From Rhodococcus koreensis (GTDB taxonomy: Bacteria > Actinomycetota > Actinomycetes > Mycobacteriales > Mycobacteriaceae), in NCBI RefSeq assembly GCF_900105905.1, contig NZ_FNSV01000005.1, positions 4,898,001 to 4,962,000 on the forward strand: a stretch of DNA of 64,000 nt, in the 5' to 3' direction. Made by a program: the position numbers and the translations under genes. Shown in pieces: positions 42,960 through 52,609 of this stretch. Position 1 is the stretch's first letter. Each line of letters starts with the position of its first letter. The notes beneath the pieces are model-generated. The model had not been told where the DNA came from and did not search any database. It saw only the letters and a program-made list of their open reading frames with translations.

Positions 42960-43799
42960 GTGGGAAAGAAGAGCAAGGACAGGGCCGGGGCCGAGCTGTC
43001 CCGGCCCGACGGCGCCGAGCCGTCCGCACCGATGAAGAACAAGGAGTACCGGCGACTCCTGAAACCCCTCCATGCCGAACTCGTCGCGCTGCAGGAGTGG
43101 GTGAAGTCATCCGGCGCGAAGGTGTGCGTCGTCTTCGAGGGCCGTGACACCGCGGGCAAGGGCGGCGTCATCAAGGCGATCACCGAACGGGTGAGCCCGC
43201 GGGTGTTCCGGGTGGTCGCGCTGCCGGCCCCCACCGAGCGCGAGAAGTCGCAGATGTATGTGCAGCGGTACCTGCCGCACCTGCCCGCCGGCGGAGAGGT
43301 CGTCATCTTCGACCGAAGTTGGTACAACCGCGCGGGGGTCGAACGGGTGCTCGGCTTCTGCACCGAGGAAGAAACGGAGCACTTCCTCCAACTGATCCCG
43401 ACGGTCGAACGCTCGATCGTCGACTCGGGAGTCATCCTGCTCAAGTACTGGCTGGAAGTGAGCGAGGAACAGCAGACGATGCGCCTGCAGAGCCGGATGG
43501 ACGACCCCCGGAAGTACTGGAAGCTGTCGGAGCTCGACCTGAAGTCGTACAGCCGCTGGTACGACTACTCCCGCGCGCGGGACGAGATGTTCCATCTCAC
43601 CGACACCGGCTGGGCGCCGTGGTACGTCGCGATCAACGACGACAAGAAACGCGGACGGCTCAACGTCATCAGCCACTTGCTGAGCCAGGTCCCGTACGAG
43701 CCGCTGGACCGCCCCGACCTCACCCTGCCGAAGCGGCAGAAGGCGGAGGGCTATCAGGAACCGGGGCAACCCCTGCACTGGATCCCCACCCCGTACTGA
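42960..43799 (+). CDS. ppk2: Polyphosphate kinase 2 (PPK2)
   Basis: 279-residue P-loop kinase that moves phosphate between polyphosphate and nucleotides. Walker A GRDTAGKG at 61-68, Walker B VVIFDRSWYNR at 114-124, and lid-region QSRMDDPRKYWKLSELD. One PPK2 domain only, so class I or III; direction (nucleotide synthesis or polyphosphate synthesis) cannot be decided by eye. GTG start. Sits between DUF7144 paralogue 4 and the P-type ATPase on the same strand. Confidence 0.94.
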   Translation: MGKKSKDRAGAELSRPDGAEPSAPMKNKEYRRLLKPLHAELVALQEWVKSSGAKVCVVFEGRDTAGKGGVIKAITERVSPRVFRVVALPAPTEREKSQMYVQRYLPHLPAGGEVVIFDRSWYNRAGVERVLGFCTEEETEHFLQLIPTVERSIVDSGVILLKYWLEVSEEQQTMRLQSRMDDPRKYWKLSELDLKSYSRWYDYSRARDEMFHLTDTGWAPWYVAINDDKKRGRLNVISHLLSQVPYEPLDRPDLTLPKRQKAEGYQEPGQPLHWIPTPY

Positions 43800-43827
43800 G
43801 GATCCGAGCCGGAAAGGACGAGCGGTC

Positions 43828-46581
43828 ATGGTCTCGACGGAATCCGCGCAGACGCACACGGCCTGGTACGCCCAGGACGCCGATGCCGTCGTCGCCGCGA
43901 CAGCATCCGATCGGCAAGCAGGCCTGACGGCCGGAGAGGTGGACGAACGGCGCCGACGGCACGGTCCCAACGAGATCGCCTCGGAGCCGGGCCCGTCCGC
44001 GTGGGCGATCGCGCTGCAACAGCTGAAGGATCTGATGAACCTGATGCTGGTCGCTGTGGCGATCGTCAGCGTCGTCATCGGCGAGGTCTCGACCGCGATC
44101 ATCGTCGCGGCACTCGTCGTGCTCAACGTCGTGCTGGGCACGCGGCAGGAACTGAAGGCGCGCGCCAGTGTCGACGCGCTCGCGAAGATGCAGACACCGC
44201 AGGTGCGGGTGACCCGGGACGGGACTCTCCTGCAACTCGCCGCCACCGGCCTCGTACCGGGCGACATCGTGCAACTCGAAGCCGGCGACGTCGTCCCCGC
44301 CGACGGCCGATTGCTCACGTCGGCGACCCTCGAGACCCAGGAGGCGGCACTGACGGGTGAGAGCGCACCCGTCCCGAAGGACACCCAGACCCTCGGCGCC
44401 GCCGACGTCCCCCTCGGCGACCGCAGCAACATGGTCTTCCAGAACACGTCGGTCACCCGGGGCACCGCGACCATGGTGGTCACCGAAACCGGCATGAACA
44501 CCCAGATGGGCCAGATCGCGTCGATGCTGTCGGCCGTCGCTCCGAGCAAGTCTCCGCTTCAGCGCGAACTGAATTCGCTCACCAAGGTGCTCGGCATCAT
44601 CGCGTGGACGGCGGTCGCGCTCATCGTGATCCTCGGGGTGATCCGCGGACAGAGCCTGACGACGGTGCTGCTGCTGGGCATCTCCATGGGAGTGTCCGCG
44701 ATCCCGACCGGCCTGCCCACGTTCGTGCAGGCGATGCTGGCCTTCGGTGCCCGTCAACTGGCCGAGGCGAAAGCCGTCGTGAAGAACCTCACCGACGTCG
44801 AGACCCTCGGCGCCACCAGCGCGATCAACTCGGACAAGACCGGCACGCTGACGATGAACCAGATGACCGTCCGGTCGCTGTACTTCCACGGCCGGTGGTA
44901 CACCGTCGACGGCGAGGGATACAGCAAGACGGGCCGGATCACCCAGACCGCGGGCGAGGCCGCCCCCGACTTCACCCTGCTCGCCTACGGGCTGTGCCTC
45001 GACAGCGACGCCACCGTCTCCGACACCGGTGACGTCGTCGGCGATCCGACGGAGGCCGCGCTGGTCGTGCTCGCGGCCAAGATCGGCGTCGACGCTCCGC
45101 TCACCCGGCGCACGTATCCCCGCGTCGCGGAAGTGCCGTTCGACTCCGCGTACAAGTTCATGGCGACGTTCCACCACCTCCAGGTCGACGGCAGCACCCA
45201 GTTCGTCGAACTCGTCAAGGGCGGCCCCGACGTGGTCCTCGCCCGCTGCGCCACCGCCTTCCTGCCGGGCAGGCACGCGGTGCCACTCGACCAGGTCCGG
45301 GACGAACTGACCGCGGCAAACCGGGAGTTGTCCGAGAAGGGTCTCCGCGTGCTGGCGTTCGCCGCCCGCAGACTCGACGGGCAGGAGGACGCCGCGGCGG
45401 CCGACCCCATGTCGTTCGTCGAGGACCTCACGTTCGTCGGGATGGTCGGCATCATCGACCCGCTGCGGCCGGAGGCGATCGACGCCGTGCGCACCGCCCA
45501 CGCAGCAGGTATCGAGGTCCGCATGATCACCGGCGACCACGCGATCACGGCGTCGGCGATCGGTGCCGAACTCGGCCTCGGCCCCGGCGCGATCGGCGGT
45601 CCCGAACTCCAGGCCATGACGGACGAGGACCTCACTGCGGCCCTCCCGCGCCTGCATGTGTTCGGCCGCGTGACCCCACAGGACAAGCTCCGTCTCGCCG
45701 ACATCATGCAGCGGAGCGGTGCGGTGGTGGCGATGACCGGCGACGCCGTCAACGACGCCGCCGCACTGAAGAAGGCCGACATCGGCGTCGCCATGGGTTC
45801 GGGCAGCGAGGTGACGAAACAGGCGGGCAAGATGGTGCTCACCGACGACAACTTCGGAACCCTGATCACCGCGATCCGACTGGGCCGCAACATCTACGAA
45901 AAGATCGTGTCGTACATCCGGTACCAGATGTCGAAACTGTTCTCGCTGGTTCTGCTGTTCCTCGTGGCGAGTATCTTCGACATCAACGACGGGGTCGCGC
46001 TCACCCCGCTCATGGTGTTGTTCCAGCACTTCTTCATCACGCTGTTCCCCGTCGCGGTCATCATGCTCGATCCGGCGCCGCCGGACCTGATGAACAAGCC
46101 GCCCCGCGACCAGCACACGCCGATCGCCAACAAGACGGCGTTCGGGCAGTGGCTGGCGTACGGCATCCTGCAGTTCGCCGTCACCCTCGCCGCGATGCTG
46201 CTCGCACCGGGCGACATGAGCACGACCGAGGCGAGCGTTCCGATGACGACGGCATTCGTGGTGCTGTCGCTCGGGTCGATTCTCGCCGGACTCGTCATGC
46301 GGCGCGACCCGGAATCGGGCCTCACCGCACCGATCCTCGGCGCACTGAAGATCCTGTCGATCCCGGTCGTCGTCACCGTGTTCGCGGTCGAGATCGGCTT
46401 CCTCCAGGACCTCCTCATGACCACGTCGCTGACCGGTGGGCAGTGGCTCGCCTGCCTCGGGTGGTCGCTGATCATCCCGGTGGTCGTGGAGGCGGAGAAG
46501 GCTCTGCGCCGCAGGCGGCACGCGCGTCCGGTCACTCCGATCTCCGCGGCAGCCGCGGTCGACCCGCAACGTGCGCGCTGA
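43828..46581 (+). CDS. P-type cation-transporting ATPase, P2-like with altered TM4 motif
   Basis: 917 residues. N-terminal cation-ATPase domain, actuator motif LTGES (175-179), phosphorylation site Asp336 in NSDKTGTLTMNQ, nucleotide domain with KGGPDVVLARC, and hinge TGDAVNDAAALKKADIGVAMGSG. The overall layout is that of calcium/sodium/potassium-type P2 pumps with about ten helices. However TM4 reads SAIPTGLP (291-297), where P2 pumps normally have PEGLP with an ion-binding Glu. The transported ion is therefore open. Ends overlapping the SulP region by spacing (10 bp to its ATG). Confidence 0.93.
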   Translation: MVSTESAQTHTAWYAQDADAVVAATASDRQAGLTAGEVDERRRRHGPNEIASEPGPSAWAIALQQLKDLMNLMLVAVAIVSVVIGEVSTAIIVAALVVLNVVLGTRQELKARASVDALAKMQTPQVRVTRDGTLLQLAATGLVPGDIVQLEAGDVVPADGRLLTSATLETQEAALTGESAPVPKDTQTLGAADVPLGDRSNMVFQNTSVTRGTATMVVTETGMNTQMGQIASMLSAVAPSKSPLQRELNSLTKVLGIIAWTAVALIVILGVIRGQSLTTVLLLGISMGVSAIPTGLPTFVQAMLAFGARQLAEAKAVVKNLTDVETLGATSAINSDKTGTLTMNQMTVRSLYFHGRWYTVDGEGYSKTGRITQTAGEAAPDFTLLAYGLCLDSDATVSDTGDVVGDPTEAALVVLAAKIGVDAPLTRRTYPRVAEVPFDSAYKFMATFHHLQVDGSTQFVELVKGGPDVVLARCATAFLPGRHAVPLDQVRDELTAANRELSEKGLRVLAFAARRLDGQEDAAAADPMSFVEDLTFVGMVGIIDPLRPEAIDAVRTAHAAGIEVRMITGDHAITASAIGAELGLGPGAIGGPELQAMTDEDLTAALPRLHVFGRVTPQDKLRLADIMQRSGAVVAMTGDAVNDAAALKKADIGVAMGSGSEVTKQAGKMVLTDDNFGTLITAIRLGRNIYEKIVSYIRYQMSKLFSLVLLFLVASIFDINDGVALTPLMVLFQHFFITLFPVAVIMLDPAPPDLMNKPPRDQHTPIANKTAFGQWLAYGILQFAVTLAAMLLAPGDMSTTEASVPMTTAFVVLSLGSILAGLVMRRDPESGLTAPILGALKILSIPVVVTVFAVEIGFLQDLLMTTSLTGGQWLACLGWSLIIPVVVEAEKALRRRRHARPVTPISAAAAVDPQRAR

Positions 46582-46591
46582 GGCCGGCACC

Positions 46592-48307
46592 ATGTCCTGG
46601 ACAGGAGGCCTCGCGCAGTTGCCCGGGATCGTGACGGCACGGGCGTACCGCCGCGAGTGGCTCCGACCCGACATCACCGCCGGACTCGTCCTCACCGCGC
46701 TCCTCATCCCCGCCGGGATGGGATACGCGGAGGCCGCCGGGTTGCCCGCCTACGCCGGGCTGTACGCCACCATCGTCCCGCTCCTCGCGTACGCGGTGGT
46801 GGGCCCGTCGAAAATCCTTGTTCTCGGACCTGATTCGTCGCTCGCGCCGCTCATCGCCGCGGCGGTCCTGCCCCTCGCCGTCACCGACGATCCGGAGAGC
46901 GCCCTGGCTCTCGCAGGCATCCTGGGCGTCCTCATGGGCCTCATCCTCCTGGTCGGCGGGTTCCTGCATCTCGGCTTCGTGACCGAACTGCTGTCGAAGC
47001 CCATCCGGCTCGGGTACCTGAATGCGATCGCGTTGATCGTCGTGGTCGGCCAGTTACCCAAACTGCTCGGGTTCGACGTCGACGCGTCCGGACTCATCGG
47101 GGAGATCGGCGGGATCGGAAAGGCGGTGTTCGGGGGCGACATCGACCCCGTCGCCGCCGCGGTGGGTCTCGGCTCCCTCGCCGTCATCGTGGCGTTCCGC
47201 ATCTGGATTCCCCGCATCCCGGGCGTTCTGGTCGCGGTGGTCGGGGCGATGATCCTGTCGGCCGCGCTCGGGCTGACCGACGACATCGGGATGGTCGGCG
47301 CCCTCCCCGCGGGCCTGCCGCTGCCGTCGTTCGGCGGCGTCGACTGGGGCGACGTGGGACAACTCGTCGGACCGGCCGCCGGAATCGCCCTGATCGCGTT
47401 CGCCGACACGGGTGTGCTCTCGCGCACGTTCGCCGCCCGGCGCGGCGAAGATGTGAACGGCAGCACCGAGATGAAGGCGGTCGGCGTCGCCAACATCGCG
47501 GGCGGGCTGTTCGGCGGCTTCCCGATCTCGGCCAGCGGGTCCCGCACGCCGGTGGCCGAACAGAGTGGCGCCAGAACGCAATTGGCGTGTGTCGTCGGCG
47601 CCGTCGCGGTGCTGATCTTCGTCCTCGTCGCCCCCGGTGTCACCGCCTACCTCCCCGACGCGACGCTGGGCGCCGTGGTGATCGTCGCGGCCACGGCGCT
47701 GGTGGACGTGGACGGCATGGTCCGCATGTGGCGGATGAGCAGCGTGGAATTCGGGCTCGCCGTCGCCGCGTTCCTCGGGGTCGCCCTGGTCGGTGTGCTG
47801 CAGGGCATCCTCGTCGCGATCGGCCTGTCGTTCGTCGCCGTGGTCGCGCAGGCCTGGCAGCCGTACCGCACCGAACTCGTCCGGACGGCGGACCGGCCGG
47901 GCTTCCACGACGTCGAGCGCCACCCCGGCGGGGACCGCATCCCCGGACTGGTGCTGGTGCGCTTCGATGCCCCCCTGTTCTTCGCGAACGGTGAGATCTT
48001 CGACGAGTACGTGCGTTCGGTGGTGGCGGAGGCGCCGACCCCGGTCGAGTGGGTCGTGATCGCCGCCGAGCCGATCACCGGACTCGACACCACCGCCGTC
48101 GACGAACTCGTCGACCTCGACACCTACCTCGAAGGCAAGGGAATCCAGCTGGCGTTCGCGGAGATGAAGGGCCCGATCAAGGATCGGCTCATCCGGTTCG
48201 GGGTGGGCGACAGGTTCGACGCCACGCACTTCTACCCGACCGTCGACTCCGCGGTGGAGGCATTCCGCGACCGGGCCGAAAGCGCCGGGGATCCGGCGGA
48301 AGACTGA
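46592..48307 (+). CDS. SulP-family anion transporter with STAS domain
   Basis: 571 residues. Membrane part of about 10-12 helices with ITAGLVLTALLIPAGMGYAEAAGLPAYAGLYA and SASGSRTPVAEQSGA, the SulP signatures; C-terminal STAS domain (about 440-560) with EWVVIAAEPITGLDTTAVDEL. Transports sulfate, bicarbonate or another anion. GTG 46571, overlapping the ATPase stop, is possible, but ATG 46592 with GAGG upstream is preferred. Co-transcribed with the ATPase and PPK2 by spacing. Confidence 0.92.
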   Translation: MSWTGGLAQLPGIVTARAYRREWLRPDITAGLVLTALLIPAGMGYAEAAGLPAYAGLYATIVPLLAYAVVGPSKILVLGPDSSLAPLIAAAVLPLAVTDDPESALALAGILGVLMGLILLVGGFLHLGFVTELLSKPIRLGYLNAIALIVVVGQLPKLLGFDVDASGLIGEIGGIGKAVFGGDIDPVAAAVGLGSLAVIVAFRIWIPRIPGVLVAVVGAMILSAALGLTDDIGMVGALPAGLPLPSFGGVDWGDVGQLVGPAAGIALIAFADTGVLSRTFAARRGEDVNGSTEMKAVGVANIAGGLFGGFPISASGSRTPVAEQSGARTQLACVVGAVAVLIFVLVAPGVTAYLPDATLGAVVIVAATALVDVDGMVRMWRMSSVEFGLAVAAFLGVALVGVLQGILVAIGLSFVAVVAQAWQPYRTELVRTADRPGFHDVERHPGGDRIPGLVLVRFDAPLFFANGEIFDEYVRSVVAEAPTPVEWVVIAAEPITGLDTTAVDELVDLDTYLEGKGIQLAFAEMKGPIKDRLIRFGVGDRFDATHFYPTVDSAVEAFRDRAESAGDPAED

Positions 48308-48312
48308 CTCGT

Positions 48313-49287
48313 TCAGACGGCCTGGCCTCGAAAGGTTCTGCGATACGCCGACGGCGGAACCCCCAGCACCGCACCCATGTGCTGCCGCAGGGAGGTGCCG
48401 GTTCCGAACCCGACCTCACGGGCGATGACGTCGACGGACAGGTCGGTGGTCTCGAGGAGTTCGCGCGCACGGTCGACCCGGCGGGTGGTCAGCCAGCGGT
48501 TCGGGGTGGTGCCGACCTCCTCGCCGAAGCGCCGGGTGAACGTGCGGACGCTCATGTTCGCGTGCGCCGCCAACCGGTTCAGCGCCAGCGGTTCGCCGAG
48601 GCGATGCAGCGCCCACTCGCGGGTCGCCGCCGTCGACTCCGACGTGGTCTCCGGGATCGGCCGCTCGATGTACTGGGCCTGCCCGCCGTCGCGCCACGGT
48701 GGGACGACGCATCGGCGCGCCACCCGGTTGGCGACGTCCGACCCGTGGTCGCGGCGCACGATGTGCAGGCAGAGGTCCAGCCCGGCGGCAACGCCCGCCG
48801 AGGTGAGGATGTGGCCCTCGTCGACGAACAGCACGTCGGGGTCGACCCGGACCTGCGGATACGTGCGCTGGAAGTGCTCGGTGTTGCGCCAGTGGGTGGT
48901 GGCGCGCAGGCCGTCGAGCAACCCCGCCGCGGCGAGAATGTACGAACCGGTGCAGATCGAGACGTACCGCGTGCCGGGCCGGACGAATGCGAGGGCCCGC
49001 TCGAGGTCGGCGGGCAGATGGCCTTCGTCGTACGCCGGGCCGAGTTCGTAGGACGCGGGGATCACGACCGTGTCGGCCTCGGCCAGCAACTCCGGGCCGT
49101 GGTCGACGGACACCGAGAAGTCGGCGTCCGAGCGGACCGGCCGTCCGTCGGCCGTGCACGTCTGCACGTCGTACAGCAGATTCCCGGCGGCGTCGTGCGC
49201 CCGTCCGAAGACCCGCGACGGGATGCCGAGTTCGAACGGGATCACACCGTCCAGGGCGAGCACGACCACACGATGACGAACGACCAT
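48313..49287 (-). CDS. GlxA-type AraC regulator with DJ-1/PfpI domain
   Basis: 324 residues. N-terminal DJ-1/PfpI-like domain (about 5-170) with the nucleophile-elbow region SICTGSYILAAAGLLDG, and a C-terminal AraC double HTH (about 215-315): LNRLAAHANMSVRTFTRRFGEEVGTTPNRWL then VDVIAREVGFGTGTSLRQHM. It diverges from an MFS carrier, with only 71 bp between, so it probably controls that gene. The 3' end is 5 bp from the SulP stop. Confidence 0.92.
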   Translation of the reverse strand: MVVRHRVVVLALDGVIPFELGIPSRVFGRAHDAAGNLLYDVQTCTADGRPVRSDADFSVSVDHGPELLAEADTVVIPASYELGPAYDEGHLPADLERALAFVRPGTRYVSICTGSYILAAAGLLDGLRATTHWRNTEHFQRTYPQVRVDPDVLFVDEGHILTSAGVAAGLDLCLHIVRRDHGSDVANRVARRCVVPPWRDGGQAQYIERPIPETTSESTAATREWALHRLGEPLALNRLAAHANMSVRTFTRRFGEEVGTTPNRWLTTRRVDRARELLETTDLSVDVIAREVGFGTGTSLRQHMGAVLGVPPSAYRRTFRGQAV

Positions 49288-49358
49288 GGCCAGATTCTTT
49301 CATATGTTGTCATTCCGGCAACTGTTCCGGCGCGGCGCCGTCCCGCAGACTTACCGTC

Positions 49359-50669
49359 GTGACGTCCGACATCGCGCCCCCGGCACCTCCTGCCCAGACG
49401 GCCCCGCCGCGCCTGCACTACGCCTGGCTCGTCGCGGCCGTCGCGTTCCTCGCCCTCGTGGGAGCCGCCAGCTTCCGGGCGGCGCCCTCGATCCTGATCG
49501 ACCCCCTGCACGAGGACTTCGGCTGGTCACGGGCGAGCATCTCGTCCGCCGTGTCGATCAACCTGGTGCTCTACGGGCTGACGTCGCCATTCGCGGCGGC
49601 GCTCATGGAACGCTTCGGCATGCGCCGGGTGGTCACCGCCGCGCTGGTCCTGGTGTCCGCCGGCAGCGGACTGACCGTCTTCATGACCGCCACCTGGCAA
49701 CTCGTACTGCTGTGGGGTGTGCTCGTCGGTCTCGGCACCGGCTCGATGGCGCTCGCCTTCGTCGCCACCGTCGTCGACCGCTGGTTCGTCGCCCGCCGCG
49801 GCCTCGTCACCGGCATCCTCACCGCAGGCAGCGCCGCCGGACAGCTGGTGTTCCTGCCGATCCTCGCGATGGTCGCCGAGCACTACAACTGGCAGACCGT
49901 GGCGCTGACGGTGTCGTTCGCCGCCCTCGCCGTCGTGCCGCTGGTGCTCGTGTTCCTGCGCAACCGGCCGTCGGACGTCGGGACGGTCCCGTACGGCGCC
50001 GGGCCCGACTACGTCGCGGAACCACCCGCCCCGACCGGTCGCGGCGGCGCCGCGGGCCGGGCCGTGACGGTGCTGCTGTCGGCGGCGCGGACCCGGGTGT
50101 TCTGGTTGCTGGCCGGCACGTTCGCGATCTGCGGGGCCAGCACCAACGGACTCGTCGGCACCCACTTCGTCCCGGCCGCGCACGACCACGGCATGCCGGT
50201 GACGGCGGCGGCGACCCTGCTGGCGGTGATCGGGATCTTCGACGTGATCGGCACCATCGCGTCGGGCTGGTTCACCGACCGGTTCGATTCACGCAAGCTC
50301 CTCGGCATCTACTACGTGCTGCGCGGGATCTCGCTGATGCTTTTGCCGATCCTGTTCGCGAACACCGTGCACCCGCCGATGATCGCGTTCGTCATCTTCT
50401 ACGGCCTCGACTGGGTGGCGACCGTGCCCCCGACCGTCGCGCTGTGCCGCAAACACTTCGGCGGCGACGCCCCCATCGTGTTCGGCTGGGTGCTGGCGTC
50501 CCACCAGATCGGCGCCGGCCTGGTGGCGTTCCTCGCGGGACTGGTGCGCGACCAGTTCGGCGGCTACGACGCCGCGTTCTACGTCGCGGGCGGGCTGTGC
50601 GCGATCGCGGCCGTGATGTCTCTGGCCATCGTCGCGAAACCCCGCACGGTGGCGTCCGGGATCGGCTGA
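49359..50669 (+). CDS. MFS transporter, oxalate/formate-antiporter-like
   Basis: 436 residues, 12 helices. FRAAPSILIDPLHEDFGWSRASISSAVSINLVLYGLTSPF (38-77), AALMERFGMRRVV, GSMALAFVATVVDRWFVARRGLVTGILTAG fit the oxalate:formate/monocarboxylate branch. GTG start at 49359; a longer frame exists but reads antisense through the regulator gene. Likely controlled by the divergent GlxA-type regulator. Substrate unknown. Confidence 0.88.
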   Translation: MTSDIAPPAPPAQTAPPRLHYAWLVAAVAFLALVGAASFRAAPSILIDPLHEDFGWSRASISSAVSINLVLYGLTSPFAAALMERFGMRRVVTAALVLVSAGSGLTVFMTATWQLVLLWGVLVGLGTGSMALAFVATVVDRWFVARRGLVTGILTAGSAAGQLVFLPILAMVAEHYNWQTVALTVSFAALAVVPLVLVFLRNRPSDVGTVPYGAGPDYVAEPPAPTGRGGAAGRAVTVLLSAARTRVFWLLAGTFAICGASTNGLVGTHFVPAAHDHGMPVTAAATLLAVIGIFDVIGTIASGWFTDRFDSRKLLGIYYVLRGISLMLLPILFANTVHPPMIAFVIFYGLDWVATVPPTVALCRKHFGGDAPIVFGWVLASHQIGAGLVAFLAGLVRDQFGGYDAAFYVAGGLCAIAAVMSLAIVAKPRTVASGIG

Positions 50670-50719
50670 CCTGCGCCGAAACCACTCCCCGGAACGCTCC
50701 CGGTTCCTAAGATCGGTAC

Positions 50720-52570
50720 ATGGCAGCTCAGCGCGCGTCGGACGAAGTCATTGACCGCTCCAAGATCGAGAATCGGGCTCCGTCGGTAGCCGCACTGTTC
50801 GTGGATCGGGTGGCCCACTCGCCCGGTCGCGAAGCGTTCCGATACGTCGACCCGGACGACCCGACCATGTGGGCCAGCGTCACCTGGTCCGAGGCGGGCG
50901 ACCGGGTGCGCAACCTCGCGGCCGGTCTCATCGTCCTCGGCGTGCAGGCCGAACAGCGCGTCGCGCTGGCCTCCGCCACCCGCTACGAATGGGTGCTCGC
51001 CGACCTGGCCGTGATGTGCGCAGGCGCGGCCACCACCACCGTGTATCCCACCACCACGGCCGCCGACGTCGCCTACATCGTCGCCAACTCCGGCAGCCGC
51101 GTCGTCTTCGCCGAGGACGACGTGCAGCTCGCCAAGCTGCGCGAGAACCGCAGCGAACTCGGCGACGTCGAGAAGGTCGTCCTGATCGACGGCACCCCCG
51201 GAGACGACGACTGGGTCATCACGTTCGACCAGCTACACGACCTCGGCGAAGAACTGCTGGCCGAGACACCCGACGCCGTGCACGACCGGATCGAGGCGAT
51301 CGATCCCGACGACCTCGCCACCCTGATCTACACGTCGGGCACCACCGGCAGGCCGAAGGGTGTGCGACTGTCGCACTCGGCGTGGACGTACGAGGCCGCA
51401 GCGATCGACGCCACCGGCATCCTCGACGCCGACGACCTGCAATACCTCTGGCTCCCGCTGTCCCACGTGTTCGGAAAGGTCCTGCTCACGCTGCCGCTGC
51501 AGATCGGTTTCGCGACGGCGGTCGACGGTCGCGTCGACAAGATCGTCGAGAACCTCGCGGTCGTCCAGCCCACATTCATGGGCGCCGCCCCCCGCATCTT
51601 CGAGAAGGCGTACGCGCGGATCGTCTCCACCGTCCGAGCGGAGGGCGGGCCGAAGGAGAAGATCTTCGACTGGGCCATCGGCGTCGGCCTGCGGGTGTCG
51701 AAGGCGAAGCAGGCCGGCAAGGGCCCGTCGCTGCTCGACTCGGTGCAGCACGCCGTCGCGGATCGGCTGGTGTACAGCACGATTCGCGAACGCTTCGGCG
51801 GACGCCTGAAGTTCTTCATCTCCGGGTCCGCGGCACTCAATCGTGATGTCGCGCAATGGTTCGACGCCGTCGGCATCGTCGTCCTCGAAGGGTACGGACT
51901 GTCCGAGACCAGCGCCGCCTCGTTCGTCAACCGCCCGTCGGCATACCAGTTCGGCACCGTCGGCTGGCCCATCCCGGGCACCGAGACCCGGATCGCCGAC
52001 GACGGCGAAATCCTCATCAAGGGTCCGGGCGTCATGAGCGGGTACCACGAGAACCCCGAAGCCACAGCCGAAGCGCTCACCGACGAGGGCTGGTTCCACA
52101 CCGGCGACATCGGCGAACTCGACGACAAGGGCTACCTGCGGATCACCGACCGCAAGAAGGACATGTTCAAGACGTCCAACGGCAAATACGTCGCACCGTC
52201 CGCGCTGGCGGCCACGTTCAAAGGCATCTGCCCCTACGTCGGTGAACTCATCGTCGACGGCGAAGGGAAGTCGTACTGCGTCGCCCTGATCTCCCTCGAC
52301 GCCGAATCGATCGAAGAATGGGCGAAGAACAACAACCTGGGCGGCAAATCTCTCGCCGAGATCGCCAACGCCCAGGAGACCCGCAACCTGATCGGCGGCT
52401 ACGTCGAGGAACTCAACGCCGGACTGAACCGGTGGGAACAGATCAAGAAGTTCCGCATCCTCGAACGGGAACTCACCGTCGAGAACGGTGAGATCACCCC
52501 GAGCATGAAACTCAAGCGCAAGGTCGTGATGACCAACTTCTCCGGCGAACTGGAAAATCTCTACACCTGA
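50720..52570 (+). CDS. Long-chain acyl-CoA synthetase, FadD15-like
   Basis: 616-residue AMP-forming ligase. AMP loop YTSGTTGRPKG (204-214), PLSHVFGKVL, GAAPRIFEKAYARI, EGYGLSETSAAS, WFHTGDIGELDDKGYLRITDRKKDMFKTSNGKYVAPS and a C-terminal domain with ITPSMKLKRK. The size and the RIFEKAYARI segment match the actinobacterial FadD15 group that activates long-chain fatty acids. Stands alone between the MFS and MerR genes. Confidence 0.93.
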   Translation: MAAQRASDEVIDRSKIENRAPSVAALFVDRVAHSPGREAFRYVDPDDPTMWASVTWSEAGDRVRNLAAGLIVLGVQAEQRVALASATRYEWVLADLAVMCAGAATTTVYPTTTAADVAYIVANSGSRVVFAEDDVQLAKLRENRSELGDVEKVVLIDGTPGDDDWVITFDQLHDLGEELLAETPDAVHDRIEAIDPDDLATLIYTSGTTGRPKGVRLSHSAWTYEAAAIDATGILDADDLQYLWLPLSHVFGKVLLTLPLQIGFATAVDGRVDKIVENLAVVQPTFMGAAPRIFEKAYARIVSTVRAEGGPKEKIFDWAIGVGLRVSKAKQAGKGPSLLDSVQHAVADRLVYSTIRERFGGRLKFFISGSAALNRDVAQWFDAVGIVVLEGYGLSETSAASFVNRPSAYQFGTVGWPIPGTETRIADDGEILIKGPGVMSGYHENPEATAEALTDEGWFHTGDIGELDDKGYLRITDRKKDMFKTSNGKYVAPSALAATFKGICPYVGELIVDGEGKSYCVALISLDAESIEEWAKNNNLGGKSLAEIANAQETRNLIGGYVEELNAGLNRWEQIKKFRILERELTVENGEITPSMKLKRKVVMTNFSGELENLYT

Positions 52571-52609
52571 GTTGACCCTCACGCGACGTAAGGCTGCACG
52601 GTAGAGGAC

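Noticed and set aside
43720..46707. Long open frame (995 codons) on the minus strand across the P-type ATPase
   Set aside because: It is antisense to a gene with all P-type motifs. Its product is His/Arg/Gly-rich without domains, the usual result of high-GC codon bias.
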